This document shows, piece after piece, positions 23,041-33,052 of a DNA stretch of 64,000 nt (the stretch's first letter is position 1; each line of letters starts with the position of its first letter). The position numbers were made by a program, and so were the translations under genes. The notes beneath the pieces are model-generated. The model was given only the letters and a program-made list of their open reading frames with translations, did not search any database and was not told the origin of the DNA. The stretch comes from Emydura subglobosa (Eukaryota > Chordata > Testudines > Chelidae): the NCBI GenBank assembly GCA_007922225.1, contig ML679956.1, positions 19,007,049 to 19,071,048 of the forward strand, in the 5' to 3' direction.

Positions 23041-23183
23041 GTCAACTGAAGCAGAAGATTAGACATGCTTAAATGGTCGGCTTTGTCAGGGATCCAATGG
23101 GGATGTATATCAAGGCAACAGCAATGAACAGGAGAATTAGAATCTGTCATTTAAAACTCCCCATCCTTCCCAAGTATATGCTG
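23041..23183 (-). repeat. Right arm of the 143-bp inverted duplication
   Basis: It is the inverted copy of 21940-22082 at 98.6% identity, separated from it by 958 bp. The flanks (TCTTCA on the left, GAGTTCTTAGG on the right) are unrelated to those of the other arm. Confidence 0.95.
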
Positions 23184-23379
23184 GAGTTCTTAGGAGTTGG
23201 CTTACTGTAACCTCCAAAAATAAAGGACAGGTGAATTTCATAGACTTCCATATAGCCTGCAGCCACCAATAGGAAGGTTTATATGCCATACTCCAGTGTA
23301 GACTGCCCAGTGATGCCAGCAGGAGGGGCTCCTTGCTCAAATATTGCCACAAAATAGTCTTATATTGTACAATCATTGG

Positions 23380-23480
23380 CACAAGGACTGTCCCTTACTC
23401 TGTGTTTGTACAGCATCTAGAACAATAGGGTTCTGATTCTGATTGTTTTATATACAGTAATGCCTAGAGGCCCCAATGAA
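23380..23480 (+). mobile_element. SINE 3' region fragment
   Basis: GGACTGTCCCTTACTCTGTG, then TTTGTACAGCATCTAGAACA and CAGTAATGCCTAGAGGCCCC match the tails at 20556 and 51350. The tRNA-like head is absent. Confidence 0.65.
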
Positions 23481-24167
23481 TAAGAGTAAAAATAATAAAT
23501 TAAAAGGAGCTTGGTGATTATTGCTGCTTCTCTTGGAGCCATCCTCTCTGAAGTCGCGGCTAAGTCAGTCCTGCTTGGGAGAAATTATTCCTGAAGCTCA
23601 TAAAACTAGATCAGAATGATTCTAAACTAATAAAAAAAAAATCACAGAGAAGGGGCGCTGCAGATCTCGCTAATAAATCTTCAACTCACTTCAAACTTAC
23701 ACAGTCTGAATGCTGTGCTATGCCAGGGGCCCAAATGTCCTCTCTCACTAGAGCCAGTACAAACATCAGTGTATCTCCACTGACTTCTTATTAATTTTTC
23801 TGAACGTCCATACTGAGTCAGACCAATGGTCCATCTAGCCCAGTATCCTGTCTTCCGACAGTGGCCAATGCCAGGTGCTTCAGAGGGAATGAACAGAACA
23901 GTCATCAAGTGATCTACCTCCTGTCGTCCATTCCCAGCTTCTGGCAAACAAAGGCTACAGACACTTCAGAGCATGGTTTTGCATTCCTCTCCATCCTGAT
24001 TAATAGCCATTGATAGACCTATCCTCATGAATTTATCTAGGCTTTTTTGACCCCCTTAATAATCTTGGCCTTCACAACATCCTCTGGCAAAGAGTTCCAC
24101 AGGTTGACTGTGCATTGCGTGAAGAAATACTTCCCTTTGTTCGTTTTAAACTTGCTGTCTATTAATT

Positions 24168-24549
24168 TCATTTAATGACCCCTACGTCTTGTGTTATGAG
24201 GAGTAAATAAAACTTGTTTACATTCTCCACACCAGTCATAATTTTATAGACCTCTATCATATCTGCCATTAGTTGTCTCTTTTCCAGGATGAAAAGTCCA
24301 AGTCTTATTACTTTCTCCTCATGTGAAAGCTGTTCCATAATCCTAATAATTTTTATTGCCCTTTTCTGAACCTTTTCCAATTCTAATATATCTTTTTTGA
24401 GATGGGATGACCAGATCTGTATGCAAGTATTCAAGATGTGGGCATACCATGGATTTATAAAGAGGCAATACGGTATTTTCTGTCTTATTATCTATCCCTT
24501 TCCTAATGGTTCCTAACATTCTGTTAGCGTTTTGACTGCTGCTGTACAT
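24168..24549 (-). pseudogene. CR1 RT C-terminal coding remnant
   Basis: Two overlapping minus-strand frames carry KxANRMLGxIxK-like (NANRMLGTIRKG), VLPLYKSMVCPHLEY and LEKVQKRAIKII segments. These are the conserved region downstream of the CR1 polymerase domain. A frame change between them around 24343-24434 shows a frameshift. Confidence 0.8.
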
Positions 24550-24771
24550 TGAGTGGATGTTTTCAGAGAACTATCCATGATGACTCCAAGTTCTCTTTCT
24601 TGAGTGGTAACAACTAATTTAGACCCCATCATTTTATATGTATAGTTGGGATAATGTTTTCAAATGTGCATTACTTTGCATTTATCAACATTGAATTTCA
24701 CCTGCCATTTTGTTGCCCAGTCACCCAGTTTTGTGAGATTTCTTTGTAACTCTTTACAGTCAGCTGTACAG

Positions 24772-25023
24772 TCAGCCAACCGTCTTGAGTAATTTTGTAT
24801 CATCGCTAAATTTTGCCACCTCACTGTTTATCTCTTTCCCCAGATCATTTATGAATATATTGAACAGTGCTGGTCCCAGGACAGACCCCTGGGGGACACC
24901 CCTATTTACCTCTCTCCATTCTGAAAACTGACCATTTATTCCTATCCTTTGTTTCCTACCTTTTAACCAGTTACTGATCCAGGAGAGGACCTTCCTTCTT
25001 ATCCCATGACAGCTGACTTCCAT
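24772..25023 (-). pseudogene. CR1 reverse transcriptase fragment
   Basis: The 83-codon frame contains ISNWLKGRKQRIGING, GVPQGSVLGPALFNIFINDL and the catalytic box as FSDDTKL where FADDTKL is usual. The order WLKGR, GVPQGSVLGP, FxDD is RT palm blocks 3-5. It lacks the N-terminal fingers and endonuclease, and ends at a stop shortly after the FxDD box. Confidence 0.9.
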
Positions 25024-25030
25024 TCCTGAT

Positions 25031-26949
25031 TAACGCTGCAGGAAAAAGAGAATCAGGCGCAATGTTTCCCAGGAACAAAAGGATAATATTGCCAGCACAG
25101 CGCTTCTAACAGCAATGTGTTTACCAAGTGCTGCTGCTTCCCTCATTGGTTGTGGTTATAAGGAAAGATTTTTGTGAACATGGGCTAGCCAATGAGTGAT
25201 CTCCCTAGTCTCTCATCTCTCCCTACTGTAAGCTCACACATCCTTTAGCACACGGCCCATCACCAGCCAGTTAAAATGCTGGCCCCACATGTTGCTGCAA
25301 ATCTCTCTAAGTACCTTTGTTATCTGGTATGTTAGTTAACAAGACTTTTTGGATTCATGTACACCTTAGTGCATTAGGCCTTCGGTGAACTGCTGCAGGC
25401 AGACATCTTGAACAGTGGAGTCTGGGGTACAGATGATATTGAGAGCCCTGGATGCCTTGTGGGTTAGATTTCCAGAGAACTGGACGGGGATGATGGGAGT
25501 GATTTGGCCTGAGTGAGACATTTTACCAGCCTTTGAATTTTGATTACTAGTTTCCTGGCAACGGAGTGATGGTGACCCTAAATGTCACGTGAGAGGCCTC
25601 AAGCCCTTGTCTGACCACTGAGATCACTGAATCTGGGAGAATTCCATGCAGGCTTTTCATAGCTCCTTAGAATACTATATAGAATATATTTCATAGATAC
25701 TTACCTGTTGTTTTCAAATGTAATTATTAGGGCTGCTCAATACACGAAGCCCCTGGAGTTCCACTAGCATGCCAGTTTACCATGACTTGCAGGCAAACGC
25801 TGCAGTCACTTCAGCAGTTTGCCATGGAGGCGCAAGCCCTGACGGAGCCCAGTCACCGCTCAGACATACGGCTAAGTAAAAGGGTATTTCACGAGGGTTG
25901 GCAGGGAAAGATTGCAGATGCCCTCAGTACAGAGGCTTGAACAGATACAGTTCAAAGTGAGCAATCGGTTCCTGGGGCAGTCCAATCAAAAGTCAGTTTT
26001 CTTCAAGCCTTGTGTCTGGGATGTCCTCTCCAGTCTAATCTCTGTTCCAAGCAAATAGGAGCTTGTAGGTTTCTAAGTCAGCATGTACATTTCTAAGCCT
26101 CAGCCAAAGCATTTCTGACCTTCAGAGACCAGGAGAACATTTCTGCGGTGTCAGAATGAACCTGTAGGTTGATTCACCCTGCTGATTGCAGGAGACAGTA
26201 TGTTCTTTGTAAACACACAGAGATTTACTTCCACCTGTGCATACACATCATCGGTGTACATCAGACACGGGTACTTTCTAAAATCCAAGCACGGGTGAGC
26301 TAACAGCTGAAATACGTTTTCCCTTGGCTAATGTCCACCATCTTCAGAGGTAGTTTCCTCTTCCCTATAATCCCTGGAAAATTTCCCAAAGAATGAAACT
26401 CTCTGAACTCAAACTCCTAAAGAGCCTCCTGACTTCTCCTTGTGACCGCTGGTCTCAGGAGTCCTACAATATGTTGAAAGGGGTTAAGTGTCTCCTTTCC
26501 ACAGCTCATCCTGACATCTCCTCTTCGCTATATTTACTGTCAGGGTCATAACGGTTTTCAAGGAAGACTGATCCCTTGCCTAGAACTGGCAATATCTCAG
26601 AACTTGTCCCATTCATCCTACAGGTCAAGTCCTAAAACTGTCAGAAGTCAGCCTGTCAGAGACGTTAAAAGAAGCAGAGGTGGTTGTTACTTTTCAATAC
26701 ACTTCAAAGCAGCAGAGTCCTTGTTTTAAGTCTGTACCAGGCTTCATGCAATAACCTCTCTCCCTGAAGATTAAAGATAAAGCTTTTAAGACTATTTTGC
26801 ATAATTGGATCTTTTTTAAGTAGAAACTAAAATTGCACCCTTCTCAACAAAAAGGCTCTCAGAAAAACCAATGGAGTAGTTTAAAAGTAGAGATGTGTCA
26901 CTCTGGTGAAACTAAGCCTAGATGCTGAAAGGAATCTACATTTAGTAAG
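25031..26949. other. Unassigned intergenic sequence
   Basis: About 1.9 kb with no open frame above 60 codons and no family I recognise. The block 25870-26680 has moderate GC and may be old repeat or LTR-derived, but no motif supports this. Confidence 0.45.
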
Positions 26950-27051
26950 CCAAACTCTGATCTCAGATATATCAGTGTAAATCTGGAGTAACTCCACTCA
27001 CTTCAATAGAATTACTTCAGATTTACACCAGTAACTGAGATCAGACTTTGG
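26950..27051. repeat. Palindromic repeat forming a long hairpin
   Basis: The left arm CCAAACTCTGATCTCAGATA continues as GTGTAAATCTGGAGTAACTC. It pairs with the right arm ATTACTTCAGATTTACACCA followed by GTAACTGAGATCAGACTTTG. Arms are about 45 bp with few mismatches, around a centre of about 12 bp (CACTTCAATA). It is the best-preserved copy of the hairpin family in this window. Confidence 0.8.
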
Positions 27052-27970
27052 TCCAGTAGCTTTACATTTTCAGCCACTCAGTTAATAAGTAAATTGAGTT
27101 TTCTGGAAAACACCATTTGTCTGCCTTTTCCATCCCCAAACTGATTAAAATGTCAGGAAAAAACCCAATATAAAATACACTTGTAAAAATGTTAGGAAAT
27201 TTGTAATAGTGTCTCAAATTATCTGCTTTTATAAAAGTGCAAAATTGAAACTGTGCCTGTTTATGCCAGCAAACAAACTGGCTCAATAATATGCTTTCCA
27301 GCAGTGCTGTGTGGAAAAAAATTAGCAGGTTCAGTAAAGCTAGTGAAAAATCATTCCTGCCAATGGAAAGCAACATATTCCGAAGAGGAACATCTTTCAC
27401 AGTTTTGGCTCAGAATTGTGTGTGCACACACACATGGATTCGTGCCTGTTTATATGTTGTTGTAGGTGAAAATAAGGAGGGACTTTTTGCAGGCAAAACC
27501 CCCAACATTTTCTCTCTAGACAACTGCTTTTGCTGTGAAAATAGCAAATGCTAACCAGGAGCAATGTGAAACTATACTACTAGATAGTATTTTTACCTTT
27601 TTATTATCTCTTTTCTTGTGATAGTTCATTCCTTATTTAAATAAGCAAAACTTCCTCAATATCCTCTTACAAAGTTCAGCTGTTAACACTGATAAGTTAG
27701 CACAGATGCTCTGTTGACCAGGAGAATTACTATATCTGTAATTTTTCATCTGTTTTCACTAACCTTTACTTTAAAGAAAAAAGTCAAAAAACATCAAGAA
27801 AAACAAAACTTAACTTTCCACCTCCCTGCAGTAGAAATATCTGAGCTCCAAACAGAGTTGAGAGCAAATACAAATAAGATTACATTTCTGTGACTTGCAA
27901 ATCTCCTTGGATGTCATGGAAATGCAGTGCAGCCCTTAGCAGCTGGAGAAATGTATAGAAAAGCAGGAAC
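27052..27970. other. Unassigned AT-rich sequence
   Basis: Minus-strand (27062-27400) and plus-strand (27253-27554) open frames overlap in opposite directions and show no domain. No gene is supported. Confidence 0.45.
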
Positions 27971-28075
27971 TAATTTCTGCTCTCAGTTACACTAGTTTAA
28001 ATCCAGAGTAATGACACTGGAGTCAAGAGAGTTAATCTGGATTTTCACCTGGGCAATTGAGAGCAAAATTCAGCC
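27971..28075. repeat. Palindromic repeat (hairpin family)
   Basis: TTCTGCTCTCAGTTACACTA and AATCCAGAGTAATG on the left are mirrored by GTTAATCTGGATTTTCACC and CAATTGAGAGCAAAATTC on the right. Confidence 0.65.
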
Positions 28076-29250
28076 CAAGATACCTAACTAGTCAAGCATA
28101 TCTGATCTGTTTCAGGTAACATCATGACAGAGCTGGATTGCTTGAGTCAGCTGTGCCTGCAACTACTCAGATCAATTCTAGGCATCTTACAGCTTCAACT
28201 CTGTGAAAAGGATTTTAAAGTATTGAACCCAAAGAATTTGCCAGGGGGTTAAAGAAAAAAATGCTTCTGTAAGCAAAGGAAAAGAAAAGTGTAATACAAT
28301 CAAAACAGCACCTATCGCGCTGTGGCACTGGGTATGAGATCTGCTTTAGGAAATACATGGCTTTATGTTTAATGAATGGAGACAGTTGGAGGCTTGCAGA
28401 CTAGAATGGCAAACTGGATCCACTGTTTTATTAGGCTCTGTGTTTCCCCTCCCCCTTTTGCGGTGTATTTGACACGTGCCATTCCACTTGAAGCTGAAGG
28501 AACTGAGGGAAAGAGAGCATTTGTGAAGGACTGGGCTTTTTATTAATTTAAATAATTTGTATTGTTTTATAAACTAGAAACAGATGGAAAGAGAAAGGAA
28601 ATTCACACAGAGAAAAGAAGAACTTATGTTCTAGACACGTTCACAGTGGAAGTTGACAGCTATCGGATATAAAATAAAAATCTTTCATTGACACTCAATT
28701 CATTGAACGAATCATTCTCTGCACTCAAGATGCTAAGCAAAAGATTCCACTTTTGCCTGGGCCAGGTTCTAAAAATAGTCCATTGACTTCAACATGCTTA
28801 TTATGATGCATTAGACAATCTGCTCCTTGTGGGCTCAGGCACTACATGCCTAGAACTAGATGGAACCTTGTAGTAAGTGTGGTGCTGTTTAGACATCACT
28901 CCCAAAGTAGCCCTGAGATGCATTTACTTCACCCCTCTCCACCATTCTCCTCACTTGAGAGAGAACAGAACAAACTAGAACAATTTTCTTAATGGCTGGA
29001 AAATACTGTTTTGTATTTTGAGCATGTTATACTTTTCACAGTTGCTTAATTGACAACTAGGTCCTAGTGTGACAGTGCCGCTGTGAGTAACTACAGTGTC
29101 TGTGGCCATTTGGGAGCTATCACAGATTAACATAAGACTCAGCAGGAAACAAAATCTCACCCAGACCACAAACATTACATGAGGCTATTCTCACAATTAC
29201 AATTTTATTTTGATTAGTTCGTTTGTTTATGGAAAGTTTCCATAAAGGGA
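28076..29250. other. Unassigned AT-rich sequence
   Basis: No gene or recognisable repeat family. A minus-strand 66-codon frame (28975-29175) has no domain. Confidence 0.45.
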
Positions 29251-29334
29251 TTGATTCTGACCCATCACACCAGTTTTACATTGGTGTGACTCCACTGATT
29301 TCACATTGATGTAAATGGGATCACAAACAGGCCT
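29251..29334. repeat. Palindromic repeat (hairpin family)
   Basis: TTGATTCTGACCCATCACAC, then ACTCCACTGATTTCACATTG and GTAAATGGGATCACAAAC, a diverged copy whose ends still mirror one another. Confidence 0.45.
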
Positions 29335-29379
29335 AAAATAGTTTACACTCCCATTTTACTAATCAAGAATTCGATTCTT

Positions 29380-29425
29380 CTTCCACTGAAGTCAACAAGA
29401 GATTTACTATTGACTTCAGTGGAAG
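29380..29425. repeat. Perfect 16-bp inverted repeat
   Basis: CTTCCACTGAAGTCAA (29380-29395) and TTGACTTCAGTGGAAG (29410-29425) are perfect inverted complements with a 14-bp loop. The words GAAGTCAA and TTGACTTC occur at the centre of the other palindromic repeats, so this may be a related small unit. Confidence 0.9.
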
Positions 29426-29945
29426 CAAGATGGGACTAACTCCACATTCTTGAGCATGCCACTGCAGTGGTTGCTGAAAATATTGAAGGAGAAAATGTAT
29501 TTGGACACTTTCCATGTCCAAACAGGGGAGGAGAACTACTATATATATATATGACTTGTCTGTCTGTTTAAGGCCCAATTAAGAAGCTAGATAGATGGAT
29601 ATGAATAACGAAGCTACATCTAAAGAGAAATTTTCTGCACAAAAGGGGAAGGGAAGTAGACATGTAAGGTATGATGTGATTTCCCTGATGCTCATAAGAC
29701 AGGAAATCATTGCAACAAACAATCTGAAGTGACTTCGAAACGTTACAAAAATTATCCACCAGATTTTATGGACAGAAAATATCTTATAGCATGTGACCTG
29801 TTCAGCTTCTCAGTTTCTCTCACATTCTTGTCAGAACCCTTCCTAGCATATGCTGCAGTTGTGATTTTAGGAAACCTGAAAAGAACTTTGTCAAAGCATT
29901 TGCGGTCCCCTTTTTGTTCTGAATAATGGGGCTTACACAGCAGCA

Positions 29946-30046
29946 AGATTCTAGTCTCCTATATACCAGTATAAATCCTGAATAACTCCTTTGATTTAAT
30001 TGGAATAACTCTAGATTTACCATTGTAACTGAGATCAGAGCTAGCC
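29946..30046. repeat. Palindromic repeat (hairpin family)
   Basis: CCAGTATAAATCCTGAATAA and TAACTCTAGATTTACCATTG mirror one another around TTTGATTTAATT. The right end GTAACTGAGATCAGAG is the same as in the copy at 26950. Confidence 0.7.
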
Positions 30047-30565
30047 TCGTGTCTTCAAATGGATTCTCTTGTTATGTTATTATATTCTTATCTCAAAAAC
30101 AGTTAAGCTCAGAGTTCCCTCTTTATTGTTAGTCAACTACAGTTTATTTGCAGGAATCCACAAAAAGCTTCCAATATAAATGAGTTCTTTAGGGTCCAAT
30201 GATAAGTACTATGGAGGGAACCTTTCCATAAACAAGCTTGGTATCTGGATTCTCTCATCTCTATGGAGTATCCAGGATCTTTATGCTATTAGTGCATTGT
30301 CAATTTGCTAATGGCAACGTGCTGATCTGTGTCACTCTGACTTAGTAAGGGCTTTATTTATGCTAGAGTTTTTAAATCATCATTACAGTTGTACAATGAA
30401 ATCTGTCATGAGCTGCCCCAGAGGGTACTACTCCATTCCCACTACACTGTTCACTCTGGCTGTAGTTCTGTACATCCTGTTTTCGAATACTGTGTGATCT
30501 TGTCTGACAAAGTTGTTTTCACTTTGCAGTTACTCCCTGAGCTAACTCCATTCCTCTGTGCTCTT

Positions 30566-30670
30566 CTGTTCATTCCCTCTGAAGCATCTAGCATTGGCCA
30601 CTGTTGGATGACAGGATACTGGGCAAGATGGACTATTTGTCTGACCCAGTATGGCCGTTCTTATGCTCTT
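30566..30670 (+). mobile_element. CR1 3' end fragment
   Basis: CTGTTCATTCCCTCTGAAGC, then GCATTGGCCACTGTTGGATG, then CTGACCCAGTATGGCCGTTC match base for base, with few differences, the reverse complement of 23795-23905. Only the last ~105 bp of a CR1 3'UTR is present. Confidence 0.85.
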
Positions 30671-30814
30671 GCTTGTAGGGCCTTTGGGAAGGCTCTTCTT
30701 TCCAGGATCCTGAAAGCTACATTGTTTCACTGACCCACACAATTTAGAGAGTCATTTTTATTAGATACTAGAGCAAAATCAAACTCCCGCTGACAAGAGA
30801 ACTTCTTTTCACTG

Positions 30815-31610
30815 ATGAGGCCCTGCTTGTCACACCCAGTGGAGTTTGGCAACTTTGCACTAGCTTGTCATGAATTTGGATTAACCATCAGTCTAAATAA
30901 GACAATGATTATGGCACAAGATGTGTTGGCCGCACCAGAAGTTTCAACAGCTAACACTATGCTAGAGGTTGTGCACAAATTCTGATATCTAGGATCAACA
31001 GTATCTGATATTTTATCTCTAAGTGGTGAACTTAATTCTTGCATCAGAAAAAACAGCTACCACATTTGACCAACTGACCAAGCGTGTGCGGAATAACAGA
31101 AAACTAACATTGAACACCAAACATGTGTTTTGAGCACACTACTGCATGGTGCTGAGACCTGGACCTCCTACAGCAGGCTTGAGAGAAAGCTAAACATTTT
31201 CCACACTCGCTTTCTTTGCCATATTCTAAACATCAAGTGGGAAACTGAAAGTTTCAGACACCAAAGTACTTGAGAAAGCAAAATTGCCAAGTCTAATCAC
31301 AAATCTCAAACTCAGACTCCCTGTTGGCTTGGTCAGCTGCACTAGATGGGCAATAGATGCATTCCAAAGGCTCTCCTGGAACTTACAGATATTCCAAGGC
31401 CATGGGGCCAACCTAGGTTCAGGTTCAAAGACGTTTACAAGAGGACTTAAACTTTCAACTTCAACAAGCTGGGAAGATGCAGCTAGCAACAGGCTGTGCT
31501 GGGCCAGGGAGTCAAAGTGGTTGAAGAGACAGGGTAGAGAGACAAAAAAGTGAAGAGGAAAGCACAGCAGCCCTCAAGCATTAGTGTTGTGCCAGCTCTC
31601 ATCCTCTGGG
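30815..31610 (+). mobile_element. Decayed non-LTR retrotransposon of a different clade
   Basis: In shifting plus-strand frames the sequence encodes HEFGLTISLNKT, then YLGSTVSD (about 30985-31010), LSTLLHGAETWTSY (about 31130-31172), RKLNIFHTRFLCHILNIKW, and a C-terminal EDAASNRLCW-like end (31470-31505). These are the conserved steps following the RT palm in LINE ORF2 proteins with an ETWT box, unlike CR1. Multiple stops are present. Clade assignment (L2-, RTE- or Jockey-like) is not possible by eye. Confidence 0.7.
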
Positions 31611-33052
31611 CCTGCTCCTTACCCTGGCACTATTTGTGACAAGGACTGTCACTTGAGAATTGGACTTTTAGCCACTTGTGATGCTGCAGTGTGACACACA
31701 GCAACTGAACTGCTTTGGAGTTTACACCATTATTTTTTGAGATGGACAATTGCCACATGGGTTCGATACTCTGGTGATAGTGCCTAACAAATATCTTACA
31801 TGATAGATCAATCAATCCTGTATTTGCAGTTTCCCATGATGAATGTATGAATAGGTTCCGGTTGTTTTTCCCCCTCAGAGAAGTGGAAATATTCCAAAAT
31901 AAAATAAAATGTGACTAGCTTCAACCAGAAGCCTTTATGGTTGTTAGCTCCTCCCCCTCCTCGAACAGCTCCAGGCACATTCAATCACTAGTGGGAATTA
32001 ACTCCTCTCTGACTGAGGAACTCCAGTCACACCTCACCATCCACTACAAGGGTGAGCTCCAATCAGGATTTGGCCATCCTCTAAGGGGACAAAAGCTACT
32101 CCCTATATTTTGATTATTATTTTTTTGCAGTTTTAGTTACAATTATCTGGAAAAAAAATTTTCCTTCTCCCTTTTTCAGTAGCTCAAAGGTATGAAGATA
32201 TTACTTCAGTGAGTGAACCAATCAACTATGTATTTTAACATTACTAAGAAAAACACTGAAAGATGGCACCAAAAACCCTGTGGGATTTTGTTTACAGTGT
32301 ATCTAACCTGAAAAATCCTAGAGACTGAGAAATCATATAAACAAAGAGATATCTAGTAGCACAGGAAAACTGTACAATATAAAGCTATCATCATCTCTGG
32401 TAGACAAAACATCTATAGGTCATCAGGAGGACTCTTTCTGGAAATATTTTGTCTGAAGCCAGAGCTGACTGTGACTGACCTTTCACAACCGGCACAGTAA
32501 GAAGGTAATGTTGCTGAACTGCCAGAACTTCTGTAACAAGACCAAATCCCTTCTGATAAGGAGACTCAAAAGCACAGAGCTTCTCATGACCTACTAATAA
32601 TGCTCCATGACCCCACTGGTAGGTTACAAATCTAATACACAGTTTGAAAACGACAACTATCTGTTTCCTGACAACTTCCTTTTGTTTTCTCAGTGATAGT
32701 TGCTTAATCAAAAGTTCAAATTCCCCAAGAGTTGGCTTCAGTTATACAGGAAGGAGATAGCTTTCATTTCCAATCATGATCTTCGAATGTGAACTGTCCA
32801 GAGAGCCTCATCAATATTATGTCAATAAATAGTCTGACAACTCATTCATACATAATACATTCCTACTCCACTTTGTACACTGCTGTTAAATGCACAAATT
32901 GGATGTTTTAGTAACACTAGGAATCTAGTTGAACGTGTGTGTAAATGAGATAGAAATTTTGCACATAAGAGTCAAAGTGCATATGTTCTTCATTGCTGGC
33001 ACTTTGTAGGTCTCAAAACAAACGAGCAAAACAGAAATGAGATAATCCTTTA
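31611..33052. other. Unassigned AT-rich sequence
   Basis: No gene or repeat recognised. The 106-codon minus-strand frame at 32391-32711 has no domain and normal local composition. Confidence 0.45.

Larger units (their letters stand above)
23795..25030 (-). mobile_element. CR1 LINE, 5'-truncated
   Basis: On the minus strand it starts within RT (24772-25023), runs through the C-terminal coding region (24168-24549) and the 3'UTR, and ends near 23795 with TGACTCAGTATGGACGTTCA, the 3' end of a CR1 subfamily. The same 3' end is present on the plus strand at 30566-30670. Frames are broken several times, so it is inactive. Confidence 0.9.
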
